Positions 1-9,242 are shown, counted from the first letter of the stretch. The stretch: DNA of 40,011 nt from Halobacteroidaceae bacterium (GCA_003554585.1 PWGV01000084.1:1-40011); one strand, 5' to 3'. A program made the numbers and translations. The notes: a model not told the origin generated them from the sequence alone.

Positions 1-1473
1 TGCTGCATTTCCCTTGAGGTAACGCTTTATACTGAGTGGAACACTCCTCAGTAAAAGTTCTTTTGTTCCGAATTCTTCAATAGTAAAATTCAAACCTTCC
101 AGGTAAGAAATAATTTCTTTTTTCTGTTCTACCTGGGCAGGATCCAGGGAGATGGGAATGGGCGTTAAAAGGTTTTCCCGGGGGGAATTTTTCTCTTTTA
201 CCTCTTTTTGCAGCTGGTTGTAAAGAAGGCGTTCGTGGGCCGCATGCTGGTCAATTATATATATGCCGTCGGGACATTCAACAAAAAGATAGGCCTGCCG
301 AACCTGAAAGATCTTGTAGACAGGATCATAGGCGGTTTCGGATTTTTCTTCCACCCCTGAATCTTTCTTACCCCCAACCTTTTCGGCGGTGGTTTGAGAG
401 GGAAAAAGATGTGTTTTCTCAGCAGGTTTTTGTATTTTCTCTTCCGGGGAGGCCTGCTGGCCCTGGTTTTTCCCACCCCCAACCTTTTGAGGGAGGTTTT
501 CTCTGATCAGGCTGGTTAAATTTTGCGCCAGGGTTTCCAACTGGCTGAAGCTGACCTCTCTCTTGGTTGGGTGAACATTAATATCGAGGTGGATGGGATT
601 GACCCGGAAAAAAATTAAAGCCTGAGGTACTTTACCGGGAGGCAGCATTTCTTCATATCCATCGACAACGGCCTGGATCAACCGCCGGTTATAAAAGGGA
701 CGGTTGTTTACAAAAAGGTAAATCCCTCTCCGGGTAGAGCGAGCGATAGGGGGCAGCCCCAGAAATCCTTCTATTTCAACGTAATTTTTCTCCACCGGTT
801 TTAGTTCCAGGAAACTTTCTTTTTCTTCATGGTTGAAAATATCACCCCAGGCAGTTAAAACGTTTCCCCTGCCTCCTGTTCTGATCACCTGTTTATTATT
901 ATTCAATACTTTAACCCTGATCCCGGGATGGGCCAGGGCCAGGGGGATGGCCTGTTGTAAAATGTAACCGGTTTCCCGCCGGGGATCACTTAAAAATTTT
1001 TTCCTGGCCGGGGTATTATAAAAAAGGTCCTGGACCTCGATGCTTGTTCCCTGCGGAGCCCCTACAGGCTTGATTTCTCCTCTTTTCCCTCCCTCGACCG
1101 CTACCCGCATTCCTTTTGCACTGTCTCGGGTTCGAGAGGTAATACTTACCCGGGAAATACTTACTATGGAAGCAAGAGCTTCTCCCCTGAACCCCAGGGA
1201 AGTAAGCCGCCATAAATCGTCTATGCCTTCAAGCTTGCTCGTTGTATGGCTCTGAACAGCCAGCTGGAGATCTTCTGCAGTCATCCCCTCGCCATCATCA
1301 GTGATCTGGATCCTATCCCTGCCACCGTCAGTAAAGCTTACCTGGATATTTTTTGCTCCAGCATCTATGCTATTTTCCAGGAGTTCTTTTACCACAGAAG
1401 CAGGTCGTTCGATTACCTCTCCTGCCGCAATTTTATCTATTACCTCTGGAGGCAGGGCTTTAATTTTGGCCAT
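1..1473 (-). CDS. mutL: DNA mismatch repair protein MutL (3' end beyond the window)
   Basis: The first 491 codons of MutL, the GHKL-ATPase mismatch-repair protein that couples MutS recognition to strand incision, are present and the frame is open to base 1. The N-terminus carries the ATPase motifs: E-rich helix around VKELLENSIDAGA, DDGEGM, and GFRGEALASI near residue 100. A charged, low-complexity linker follows (about residues 330-385), then the start of the C-terminal domain with DQHAAHE at 408-414. That motif marks the endonuclease-type MutL of bacteria without MutH. The start at 1473 has GGGGATGG upstream; an in-frame ATG at 1482 would have no spaced ribosome binding site. It overlaps the mutS stop by 14 bases, so translation is probably coupled. 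The last acidic residue of the usual DQHA(X)2E(X)4E motif is Asn419 here. Confidence 0.97.
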   Translation of the reverse strand, partial: MAKIKALPPEVIDKIAAGEVIERPASVVKELLENSIDAGAKNIQVSFTDGGRDRIQITDDGEGMTAEDLQLAVQSHTTSKLEGIDDLWRLTSLGFRGEALASIVSISRVSITSRTRDSAKGMRVAVEGGKRGEIKPVGAPQGTSIEVQDLFYNTPARKKFLSDPRRETGYILQQAIPLALAHPGIRVKVLNNNKQVIRTGGRGNVLTAWGDIFNHEEKESFLELKPVEKNYVEIEGFLGLPPIARSTRRGIYLFVNNRPFYNRRLIQAVVDGYEEMLPPGKVPQALIFFRVNPIHLDINVHPTKREVSFSQLETLAQNLTSLIRENLPQKVGGGKNQGQQASPEEKIQKPAEKTHLFPSQTTAEKVGGKKDSGVEEKSETAYDPVYKIFQVRQAYLFVECPDGIYIIDQHAAHERLLYNQLQKEVKEKNSPRENLLTPIPISLDPAQVEQKKEIISYLEGLNFTIEEFGTKELLLRSVPLSIKRYLKGNAA

Positions 1474-4090
1474 TTTTACCATCCCCGTTAATCAGTTTTT
1501 GAACCTTTTTCTGCAATTTATGGACCTGATTTAAAGATTCCAGGGGGGACTGTTCCATAAAATCTATAGCCGAGAGTTCCTTGAGTAGTTTTTTCATATT
1601 TTCCTTGTCGGAATCGGGAAAAAGAGGAACACGCCTGGGTGGTGGTGGTTGAACCCTGTGGTCCTTTTTTTCCAGGGAATTAAGAATCTCCCTGGCCCGG
1701 AAAAGGACTTCTGGGGGAATTCCAGCCAGGCGAGCCACGTGGATCCCATAGCTTTCATCGGTGCTGCCTTCTTTGATTGTATGCAAAAAGATTACTTCCT
1801 CACCCTGTTCTTCCACAGCAACATTGTAATTGCGCAGGCCCTTTTCCTTTTTGTCCAGGACCGTCAGTTCGTGGTAATGGGTGGCGAAAAGGGTGCGGGC
1901 TCCAATTCTACTGGGATTGTTAATATACTCTGTTACGGCCCAGGCTATACTGAGCCCGTCATAGGTTGAAGTCCCCCGCCCTACTTCGTCAAGCAGAATC
2001 AGGGAACGAGAGGAAGCAGAATTAATTATCTGGGCTACCTCATTCATCTCAACCAGGAAGGTGCTCTTACCCCTGGTTAAATCGTCTGTTGCCCCCACCC
2101 GGGTAAATATTCGATCAACAAGACCTATCCTGGCCTCCTCAGCGGGGACGAAACAGCCGATCTGAGCCATCAAAACTATTAAAGCGACCTGGCGCAGGTA
2201 AGTTGATTTCCCGGCCATATTTGGGCCTGTAATCAAGTGAAAGCGGTTTTCCTGCCCATCCATGGTCGTATCATTGGGAACAAAGCCATCCTCACCCATT
2301 GCTGCTTCCACTACCGGATGGCGCCCTTTTGTTATCTTAATCTCCCTGGAATTATTTAGCCCTGGTCGGGAATAATTGCGGTCTAAAGCGACTCTGCTAA
2401 AAGAAAGGAGAACATCCAGGGCTCCCAGGATCGAAGCAACCCTCTGGATTCGGCTCATTTCTCTTTCAACCTGGTCGCGGAGTCCTGTAAAAATTTCATA
2501 TTCCAGGGCATTGATTTTTTCCTCCGCACCGAGGATCTGGTTTTCTTTTTCTTTTAATTCTGGAGTGAAATAGCGTTCGGCGTTGGCCAGGGTTTGTTTG
2601 CGGACGTACTCCTCCGGAACCAGATGCAAATTGGCCCTGGTAGCTTCCAGGTAATAACCGAAAACTTTATTGTAACCGACCTTGAGAGACTTTATTCCTG
2701 TCCTTTTCCTCTCCGAGTTTTCCAGGTTGGCTATCCAGACCCGGGCTTTTTGGGCCTCGTCCCGGAGCTTATCGAGCTCTTCATTGAACCCCTCACAGAT
2801 CAGCCCTCCCTCAGTTAAGGTTAAAGGAGGTTCTGCTGCCAGGGCCTGGGACAGGAGGGCTTCCAGGTCGCTCAGGTCATCAAGTTCTTTTCCCTCGAGC
2901 AGATACTCTCCACTGTCCAGAGAATTCAGGATATTTTTAATCTCGGGAAGATGAACCAGGGATTTCTGCAGGGCCACCAGGTCCCGGGCGTTAGCGGTTC
3001 CGTAGCCAACCTTGGTTAAAAGCCTTTCCAGGTCGTACACGTCACCCAGCATTTTAGCCAGTTTGTCCCTGATTTTATCTTTGTTGATTAATTCTTCTAC
3101 AAAACCAAGCCTTGCATCTATGGTAGAAATATCGAGCAGGGGCTGATTGATCCATTTCTTCATTAACCTGCTGCCCATCGCTGTTTTGGTCCGATCCAGA
3201 ATACCCACAAGGCTGCCCCTGGTTGACCCGTGGACCAGTCCCCTGTTTAATTCCAGGTTGCGGCGGGTGTGGGGATCCAAAACCATATAGCCCTCAAGGT
3301 TGTAGTAATGGATGTTCCGCAAATATTCCAGGGGGCGTTTCTGGCTGTGCAAAAGGTATTCTGCCAGGACTGCAGTTGCTTTACTGGCCGTCGGTTTTTT
3401 TTCCAGGCCAAACCCTTCCAGGTTGGCTACTCCGAATTGATCTTTGAGAAATTTCCGGGCCTGGCTTACCGAGATATTTCCTTCAATAGAATTAATCAGG
3501 GGATTATTGAGATTCGATGAAATTTCCCGGAAGTTTTCATCCCCGAGCAATTCCCGGCAAACATATAGCTCCCGGGGTTGAAGCCGGGCAATTTCCCCCC
3601 AGAGAGTACCTGTATTATTAATTTCAAGTTCAGTGCTCCCGATTTCTCCCGTAGAAATATCGCTGTAGGCAAGGCCCCAGTGTTCTTCGGTTTTAACGAT
3701 GGTTAACAGGAAATTATTTTCTCCTGCCGGAAGCAGTTCTTCTTCTACCACCGTTCCCGGGCTAATTACCCGGACTACCTGCCGGGAAACAATACCTTTG
3801 GCCTGGCGGGGGTCCTCCATCTGTTCGCAGATCGCAACCCGGTAGCCTTTTTCAATTAACTGGGCTATGTAACCTTCGGCAGCATGGTAGGGAAAACCGG
3901 CCATGGCTGCCTTCTCGCCTCCCCCTGCCTGGCGGGAGGTCAGGGTTATCCCCATTTCTCTGGCTGCAGTTTCCGCGTCTTCAAAAAACATTTCGTAAAA
4001 ATCGCCCAGGCGGAAAAAAAGAATACAACCGGGATATTCTTCTTTTAGTTGCAGGTACTGTTTAATCATGGGGGTAGCATTCTCATTCAT
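1460..4090 (-). CDS. mutS: DNA mismatch repair protein MutS
   Basis: MutS binds mismatches and small loops and recruits MutL using an ABC-type ATPase. The 876-residue product has the mismatch-reading motif GDFYEMF at about residues 29-35, the connector, lever and clamp domains, Walker A GPNMAGKST (lysine about residue 628), Walker B LILLDEVGRGT, and the C-terminal helix-turn-helix region. Length is normal. The start at 4090 was chosen because AGGAGG lies nine bases upstream and this ATG overlaps the miaB stop; a further ATG at 4117 lies inside miaB and lacks such a site. Order miaB-mutS-mutL with overlaps indicates one operon. Confidence 0.98.
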   Translation of the reverse strand: MNENATPMIKQYLQLKEEYPGCILFFRLGDFYEMFFEDAETAAREMGITLTSRQAGGGEKAAMAGFPYHAAEGYIAQLIEKGYRVAICEQMEDPRQAKGIVSRQVVRVISPGTVVEEELLPAGENNFLLTIVKTEEHWGLAYSDISTGEIGSTELEINNTGTLWGEIARLQPRELYVCRELLGDENFREISSNLNNPLINSIEGNISVSQARKFLKDQFGVANLEGFGLEKKPTASKATAVLAEYLLHSQKRPLEYLRNIHYYNLEGYMVLDPHTRRNLELNRGLVHGSTRGSLVGILDRTKTAMGSRLMKKWINQPLLDISTIDARLGFVEELINKDKIRDKLAKMLGDVYDLERLLTKVGYGTANARDLVALQKSLVHLPEIKNILNSLDSGEYLLEGKELDDLSDLEALLSQALAAEPPLTLTEGGLICEGFNEELDKLRDEAQKARVWIANLENSERKRTGIKSLKVGYNKVFGYYLEATRANLHLVPEEYVRKQTLANAERYFTPELKEKENQILGAEEKINALEYEIFTGLRDQVEREMSRIQRVASILGALDVLLSFSRVALDRNYSRPGLNNSREIKITKGRHPVVEAAMGEDGFVPNDTTMDGQENRFHLITGPNMAGKSTYLRQVALIVLMAQIGCFVPAEEARIGLVDRIFTRVGATDDLTRGKSTFLVEMNEVAQIINSASSRSLILLDEVGRGTSTYDGLSIAWAVTEYINNPSRIGARTLFATHYHELTVLDKKEKGLRNYNVAVEEQGEEVIFLHTIKEGSTDESYGIHVARLAGIPPEVLFRAREILNSLEKKDHRVQPPPPRRVPLFPDSDKENMKKLLKELSAIDFMEQSPLESLNQVHKLQKKVQKLINGDGKNGQN

Positions 4091-5402
4091 TGGGCAAAGC
4101 CTCCTGCAGTTCACCATAAAGGGTATGGGTATTACAATCAGTTAACCTTACGTCTTGCAGGCTACCCGGAGTTGCCTGACCGGGAAAAACAACAGGGCGG
4201 TTGGTTCTGGTCCTACCCATATAAATTTCGCTGTCCTTCTTGCTGGGACCTTCTACCATAATCTGGGCCAAAGTCCCGATTAAAGCACGGTTATAATTCA
4301 GGCTGATTTTATTCTGCCGCTCCATTAAATAGTTAAGCCGCTTTTTTTTAATCTCCCGGGGAACCTGGTCCGATAAAATTGCAGCGGGGGTTCCTTCGCG
4401 CGGGGAATAGAGGAAGGTAAAGGCGGAAGCAAACCTGGCCTTTTCTACCACATCCATGGTAAGGGCAAAATCCTCCTCTGTTTCACCGGGAAAGCCCACT
4501 ATGATATCAGTGGTAATGCTTGCGCCGGGAATTTTTTCCCGGATATACTCAACCAGGCGGAGATAATCCTCCCGGGTATAACCCCGGTTCATTTTTTTCA
4601 GGATCCGGTTGCTGCCGGCCTGGATGGGGAGGTGTAAGTGTTCACAGACCCTGGGCATTTTACTGATAGCATCCACCAGTTCCAGGGAAAAATCCCGGGG
4701 ATGACTGGTCATAAAACGCAATCTTTCCAGCCCGGGAACTTCATCAACGTTCTTTAAAAGCCGGCTAAAATCCACCTTGCCTGTATCCCGACCGTAAGCA
4801 TTTACATTCTGGCCCAGGAGAACTACTTCTTTAACTCCGGAAGCAATGTGTTCTTCTACTTCAGACACAATTTCCCCGAGAGGCCTGCTAACTTCTTTCC
4901 CTCGCACGTAGGGAACAATACAGTACGAACAGAAATTCTCGCAACCTTTTATAATCGATACCCAGGCCCGGAAACTGCTTTCCCTTTTAATGGGTAACCT
5001 GGGCACATCAAAACGGTCGTCTTCCAGCTCCAGGACTCTACCGGTACAGCTTTTTTCTACAATTTCGTTGAGCCGGTCCATGGTATGGGGACCAAAGATG
5101 AAATCGACAAAGGGAAACTGCTGCAAAAACTTTTCCCCTACATTATCCTGCTGCATCATGCAGCCCCCAATACCTATTAAGAGGCGTGGTTTGGCCAGTT
5201 TTAATTTTTTTAACTGGCCGAGCTTCCCTTTAACCTTGTCTTCGGCCTTGGCCCGGACACAACAGGTGTTCAGGATTACTAGATCAGCATTTTCTAAGTT
5301 TTCTGCAGAATCCCAGCCGTTTTCTTCCAGGATTCCGGCCATTTTTTCGCTATCAAGTTCGTTCATCTGACAACCGTAGGTTAAAAGATAGTATCTTTTC
5401 AT
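4083..5402 (-). CDS. miaB: tRNA-2-methylthio-N6-dimethylallyladenosine synthase MiaB
   Basis: MiaB is a radical-SAM methylthiotransferase that adds the 2-methylthio group to i6A37 of tRNAs reading UNN codons. Visible domains: N-terminal UPF0004 domain with cluster cysteines 11, 47 and 81, radical SAM motif C154-x3-C158-x2-C161, and a C-terminal TRAM domain (about residues 375-435). The product is 439 residues, typical of MiaB. The start at 5402 has GGGAG upstream; an in-frame ATG at 5462 would add 20 atypical residues. It overlaps mutS by 8 bases. The related MtaB cannot be excluded by motif alone, but the mutS-mutL context and YGCQMNELDSE favour MiaB. Confidence 0.96.
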   Translation of the reverse strand: MKRYYLLTYGCQMNELDSEKMAGILEENGWDSAENLENADLVILNTCCVRAKAEDKVKGKLGQLKKLKLAKPRLLIGIGGCMMQQDNVGEKFLQQFPFVDFIFGPHTMDRLNEIVEKSCTGRVLELEDDRFDVPRLPIKRESSFRAWVSIIKGCENFCSYCIVPYVRGKEVSRPLGEIVSEVEEHIASGVKEVVLLGQNVNAYGRDTGKVDFSRLLKNVDEVPGLERLRFMTSHPRDFSLELVDAISKMPRVCEHLHLPIQAGSNRILKKMNRGYTREDYLRLVEYIREKIPGASITTDIIVGFPGETEEDFALTMDVVEKARFASAFTFLYSPREGTPAAILSDQVPREIKKKRLNYLMERQNKISLNYNRALIGTLAQIMVEGPSKKDSEIYMGRTRTNRPVVFPGQATPGSLQDVRLTDCNTHTLYGELQEALPNE

Positions 5403-5550
5403 TTTATCATCTCCCGTTGGAGCGGGTCTCCAATCAATTTTCCTTCCCTTATGATAACACAAAAAAAGTGTTTTTTGCAGATATTTATAAGGGATTAAGT
5501 AGCAAATTCATTTAATGGCCCAGCCAGGGGAGACTCCTTATTTAAATAAG

Positions 5551-5579
5551 AACAAAAAATACCTCCCGCAGGAGGTATT
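5551..5579 (-). terminator. Intrinsic terminator of the esterase-like gene
   Basis: A perfect 9-bp stem (arms 5558-5566 and 5571-5579, four-base loop) is followed on the minus strand by a T-rich run. The gene's TAA stop lies inside the hairpin's first arm, so translation and termination end almost together. Confidence 0.85.
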
Positions 5580-6858
5580 AAGGTTGATAAAAAGGCCTGG
5601 TAGGGGGTGACCCCTGAATTACAAAAATAAACTGGAAAAAATCCGTGGAGGCTCCTCCGGTTTGCTCCCGGAGAAAATACTGGCCTCTGGAAAAAGGCGA
5701 TCCAGATGCGTTCAACTGGAAAAGGGAAACTTCTGCAGGAGATATTTCGACCAGTTCATTTAAATTTTCCATTATATAGCCACTATCAAATTCTACTTCC
5801 TCTCCCGGGGAGAAAGGTTGCATCTGAAGGGAATCGTGATAAACGTACCATAGGGACAGTACTTTGCCAGAAAACGGGGAATTCCGGCCAGCAAGTTTGG
5901 CCCCGAGCCATTCAACTTCCCGGTAGGGCTTTTGCAAAACATTAAGTTCTTCCCACTGACCAAAAAATTTTTCTCTTTCCAATCCTTCCAGGAGGTTAAG
6001 TAGATTGGAGAAAGCCTTTTCGCTGCGAAATTGGTGGCTGGCTTCCATCCCTTCTTTCAATTTTTCCTCCATGGCAAAAGCATCTTTAATATTATTTAAT
6101 ACAAAGAAAAATTCCTCGGGGTCATTTAAAAATTCGTGGTAGTGATCGGGGGCTTCTTCCCAGTGTTCAAGGATATCCCTGGTTATTTCCCTTGTATCCT
6201 CGATCATTTCTTCCGGAATACCGGCTGTATATTCTGTCTGAGCCAGGCGGGAATGTTCGGGATCGAGCCGGAGTTCCATAAAATCCTGGGCCAGAGCAAC
6301 CAGGGGTAAAAGATAGTATTCCAGTTCAAGGGGAATATGAGTTTGCATTAGAAGGTCTCCCAGGTAATTTATAGAAATCAGTGTTCGAGGAGGACCTTGC
6401 ACATCAAAGCCTATAACCCGGATCTGTTCTTCATCGGGAAACTGGAGATTGTATTCCCGCAACCACTGGAAAAACTCAAATTCGTCCTGGCTGCGGCGCC
6501 AGTAGGAAATAACAAGTTCCAGGTATTCTTCTTCTCCTGTCTGGAGGTAGCGGTTCAAAAACTCCCCGCTGGCATAGGTAGCTTCAACCAGAAGGTTCTT
6601 TACTCCAGCCTCCTGGTGGAAAAATTCCAACAAATCCTTCTGCAATTCTTTATTGTATTCCAGGCCCTGGTTTTTCCCTGCCAGGAAAACTGAATTCCCC
6701 TCAAGCTGGTTTTTCAGGAGAGGAAACTCAACTTCGCCCAGGCGAACTTCCTGAGAATTGGACCTCAGATATTCAATTTCCTGGTCCCCCAGGGGAGCAG
6801 CCTGGCCAGAAAAGCCCAGGAAAAGAATAATTATAATGGCAATCCCTTTTTTAAGCAA
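5578..6858 (-). CDS. Secreted erythromycin-esterase-like protein, catalytic residues replaced
   Basis: The product is 426 residues with a signal peptide (residues 1-20, cleavage probably after GQA). The body matches the erythromycin esterase/EreA-EreB fold: VFLAGKNQG aligns with the family's FLGEATHG, LLVEATYASGEFLNRYL (89-105) with the helix after it, and GFDVQGP (150-156) with the conserved GFDMQ segment. In characterised members the Glu and His of GEATHG are catalytic; here the block reads GKNQG (61-65), so neither is present. It may be a non-hydrolytic relative or have a different activity. The start is TTG with GGAGGG seven bases upstream. It is monocistronic, divergent from the THEP1 gene, and has its own terminator. 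The family call rests on my motif alignment. Confidence 0.65.
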   Translation of the reverse strand: MLKKGIAIIIILFLGFSGQAAPLGDQEIEYLRSNSQEVRLGEVEFPLLKNQLEGNSVFLAGKNQGLEYNKELQKDLLEFFHQEAGVKNLLVEATYASGEFLNRYLQTGEEEYLELVISYWRRSQDEFEFFQWLREYNLQFPDEEQIRVIGFDVQGPPRTLISINYLGDLLMQTHIPLELEYYLLPLVALAQDFMELRLDPEHSRLAQTEYTAGIPEEMIEDTREITRDILEHWEEAPDHYHEFLNDPEEFFFVLNNIKDAFAMEEKLKEGMEASHQFRSEKAFSNLLNLLEGLEREKFFGQWEELNVLQKPYREVEWLGAKLAGRNSPFSGKVLSLWYVYHDSLQMQPFSPGEEVEFDSGYIMENLNELVEISPAEVSLFQLNASGSPFSRGQYFLREQTGGASTDFFQFIFVIQGSPPTRPFYQP

Positions 6859-6887
6859 GTTTTTCCCTCCCCCATTTTACCTTTACT

Positions 6888-6918
6888 CTAATTAATTTCC
6901 TCCCTCTTATTTAATTAG
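6888..6918. repeat. Inverted repeat in a divergent intergenic region
   Basis: Arms CTAATTAA (6888-6895) and TTAATTAG (6911-6918) are perfect inverted copies 15 bases apart, in the 128-bp region between the divergent esterase-like and THEP1 genes. It could be an operator or overlap promoters; no clear promoter pair was identified. Confidence 0.4.
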
Positions 6919-6986
6919 GTTTTTCCAGCTCCTTTCCTGCTTTTTAGCAGTCCTTTCTCCGGTGTATTTAGCGAGGTGAATAAAAA

Positions 6987-7532
6987 ATGAAGTTTTTATT
7001 AACTGGAAAACCCGGAACAGGCAAAACAACAGTGGTAGAGAAACTGAGGTTCTATTCCCCCTTCCCGGTTTGCGGTTTTTGGACAGGGGAAATCCGGGAA
7101 GAAGGACGGCGGAAAGGTTTTTCCATTGAACCTTTAGGTCTGCCAATGGAAAAAGCCATTCTCGCCCATAAAGATCTTCCCAGCCCAAATCGGGTCGGGA
7201 GTTATGGAGTTTTTCCTGAAGGTTTGGATCCTTTTATTACAGAAATCCAGAATAAGTTAAACTCAAGAGAAGCTGTTCAAACCCTTTTTCTTCTAGATGA
7301 AATCGGGAAAATGGAATTATTAAACCCGGGCTTTTTTCCCCTGGTTGAAAGGATACTTAAAACACCGAATATCAGGGTTGTGGCAACAATCCTCGCTGCA
7401 AAAAACCCAAAGACAGATCCCCTGAAAACTATTCCCGGGGTAAAGGTCATTGAAGTAACCAGGGAAAACAGAAGTGTCCTTCCCGCTCAAATTGCGCAGG
7501 AAATGGGTGGTGAAAATATTGGTGGAAGATAG
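6987..7532 (+). CDS. THEP1-family nucleoside-triphosphatase
   Basis: A 181-residue P-loop protein of the THEP1/NTPase_1 family, which hydrolyses NTPs to NDPs in vitro; the physiological substrate is unsettled. Walker A GKPGTGKT lies at residues 7-14, the family segment CGFWTGEIREEGRRKGF follows at about 30-46, and Walker B LFLLDEIGKMEL is near 101-112. Length matches the family (about 175-190). GAGGTG sits seven bases before the ATG. It overlaps the following sirtuin gene by 23 bases, so the two are probably translated together. Confidence 0.9.
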   Translation: MKFLLTGKPGTGKTTVVEKLRFYSPFPVCGFWTGEIREEGRRKGFSIEPLGLPMEKAILAHKDLPSPNRVGSYGVFPEGLDPFITEIQNKLNSREAVQTLFLLDEIGKMELLNPGFFPLVERILKTPNIRVVATILAAKNPKTDPLKTIPGVKVIEVTRENRSVLPAQIAQEMGGENIGGR

Positions 7533-8256
7533 AGAAATTAACCAGCTGGTCGGATTGATTAAAAATTCGGGTTATTCTGTTGTTCTCACCGGGGCAGGAA
7601 TGTCCACCGAAAGTGGACTACTGGATTTTCGTTCCCCTGCAGGGATATGGAAGGACCAGGATCCCCGTCTTTTAGCTTCTCAAGAGGCTCTGGAGAACAA
7701 TTACGGGGAGTTTCGAGATTTCTACCTCTGCCGAATTGAGGCGCTAAAAAAAACAGCACCCCACGAGGGGCACCGGGTTCTTTCCCGCTGGGAAAAGGAG
7801 GGTTTTTTACAGGCAGTTTTGACCCAGAATGTAGATGGTTTTCACCAGGAAGCCGGGAGCAGGGAAGTAATGGAACTGCACGGGAACCTGCGGAATATTA
7901 TCTGTGCTGATTGCAATTGTCAAAGTGATTTTAAATTGTTTGAGCAAGGTTTGACCTGCCCCAGGTGCGCGGGGTCACTCCGCCCGGGAGTAGTTCTATT
8001 TGGCGAGGGTTTACCTTCCAATCAATGGGAAAGGGCCCTGGCTCACTTAGAAAGAGCTGAAATCCTGATTATCATTGGCACCAGTCTGGAAGTAGCGCCG
8101 GTTAACCAGATCCCGCTATTTTTCCGGGATAAAGGACCCCAGGTTTTAATCAACAAAAACCCCACAGCCCTGAACAACCTTTTTGACCTGTTCATCCAGG
8201 GTTCCTGCGGGGAAGTATTGAGTCGGGCCGATGAAATTTTAAAAAAGGATTTTTAA
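7510..8256 (+). CDS. Sir2-family NAD-dependent protein deacylase
   Basis: Sirtuins remove acyl groups from lysines with NAD as co-substrate. Seen here: GAGMSTESGLLDFR (28-41, NAD binding), TQNVDGFHQEAGS (from 105), catalytic His124 in LHGN, four zinc cysteines (132, 135, 150, 153), FGEGLP, and GTSLEVAPVN (190-199). The usual GIPDFR is GLLDFR. The Tyr/Arg pair of the CobB/SIRT5 desuccinylase class is not evident. The start was set at GTG 7510, with AGG nine bases upstream inside the THEP1 gene; GTG 7522 is an alternative. The stop overlaps that of the convergent kinase gene, with no terminator between. Confidence 0.93.
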   Translation: MKILVEDREINQLVGLIKNSGYSVVLTGAGMSTESGLLDFRSPAGIWKDQDPRLLASQEALENNYGEFRDFYLCRIEALKKTAPHEGHRVLSRWEKEGFLQAVLTQNVDGFHQEAGSREVMELHGNLRNIICADCNCQSDFKLFEQGLTCPRCAGSLRPGVVLFGEGLPSNQWERALAHLERAEILIIIGTSLEVAPVNQIPLFFRDKGPQVLINKNPTALNNLFDLFIQGSCGEVLSRADEILKKDF

Positions 8257-9239
8257 TTTTCCCCCAGGGCTTTTTTCCAGTCCCGTGTGCATTTCTCCAG
8301 GCAACCCATCATCCAGGGAGACATTCTCTTCCCGGCTTTTTGATTTCGCCGAGCAGCTTTTAAAATCACCGGGAGAAAAATGGCACCGTTAAAAAGCCGG
8401 CAGTAGAAGAACTTTTCCCCGAAAGTTTCCGGGGAAATTTTTTTGCCCAGGAGTCGGGATATTTCACTGGTGTAAAATTCAAGCCAGTTTTGATCCCAGG
8501 AAATATCCATCTGGGCCAGATCGATAGGTGCCGGACCGCTACTGGCCAGTTGCCAGTCTAAAATCACTGCCCTTTTCTCTCCGCTTAAGGGCAGACCAAT
8601 ATTTCCGGGGAAAAAATCGTTGTGCAAAATTGTTTTTTTCATTTCCAGAACTTCATTTTTCACTCTCTCCACCAGGTTAAAAAAAGCTCCGGAAAAAACA
8701 ATTTCCCCCGCTATTTCTTGAGTTAAGAAATGGCGACTTAGCTCCTCCCAGGTTGCAATAATTTCCTCCAGGCAATACTTTTCCTCCAGGGGAGGGTTCA
8801 GCCAGGAGGGTATTTCCTGCTTTTGGAAAAACAACTCGCAAAAAGAGTGGAAAACAGCGTAACTTCTTAAAATTTTTTCCCAGCCTGCTCTTTTTAAATA
8901 TTTGGTCTGGCTGGGGATGGAAAAGGACTCGGAAATATCGGAAAAAAATATATAATTGCCTCCATCGGGGAAGAGGCCATTTTCCAGGACCTCCGGGCCG
9001 GGTAAATCCAGGGCAGGGAAAAATTCCCGGTAAAAATAATACTCGGTTTCTGCAATCTTCGGGTACTGTTCGATTAAATAATGAGGTATATCTTCAGGGC
9101 GGGTGGTTTTTAGAATTAAGCTCTCGCCACCTTCTCTTTTTATGCGGTATAATCTGCTGCCGCTCTCCCCTGCGGTGATTGGTTCGAAGGAAATAAAACC
9201 AGGAACAAGCTCCCGGGTTAGGTTTTTATCTTCCAGCAT
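8253..9239 (-). CDS. Aminoglycoside phosphotransferase (APH) family kinase
   Basis: A 328-residue APH/choline-kinase-fold protein. The catalytic loop HNDFFPGN and the metal-binding ILDWQLA followed by PIDLAQM are intact, so it should phosphorylate something; the substrate cannot be read from sequence (an antibiotic, a sugar or a small amine are all possible). It starts at ATG 9239, with AAAGGA upstream inside the methyltransferase gene whose stop is three bases away. It is last in a run GNAT > pseudokinase > methyltransferase > kinase. The C-terminus is rich in Lys/Arg. Confidence 0.85.
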   Translation of the reverse strand: MLEDKNLTRELVPGFISFEPITAGESGSRLYRIKREGGESLILKTTRPEDIPHYLIEQYPKIAETEYYFYREFFPALDLPGPEVLENGLFPDGGNYIFFSDISESFSIPSQTKYLKRAGWEKILRSYAVFHSFCELFFQKQEIPSWLNPPLEEKYCLEEIIATWEELSRHFLTQEIAGEIVFSGAFFNLVERVKNEVLEMKKTILHNDFFPGNIGLPLSGEKRAVILDWQLASSGPAPIDLAQMDISWDQNWLEFYTSEISRLLGKKISPETFGEKFFYCRLFNGAIFLPVILKAARRNQKAGKRMSPWMMGCLEKCTRDWKKALGEN

Positions 9240-9242
9240 CGG

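Noticed and set aside
1040-1255. Plus-strand frames inside mutL and other large genes
   Set aside because: They are frames shadowing clearly coding minus-strand genes and have no motifs or ribosome binding sites.
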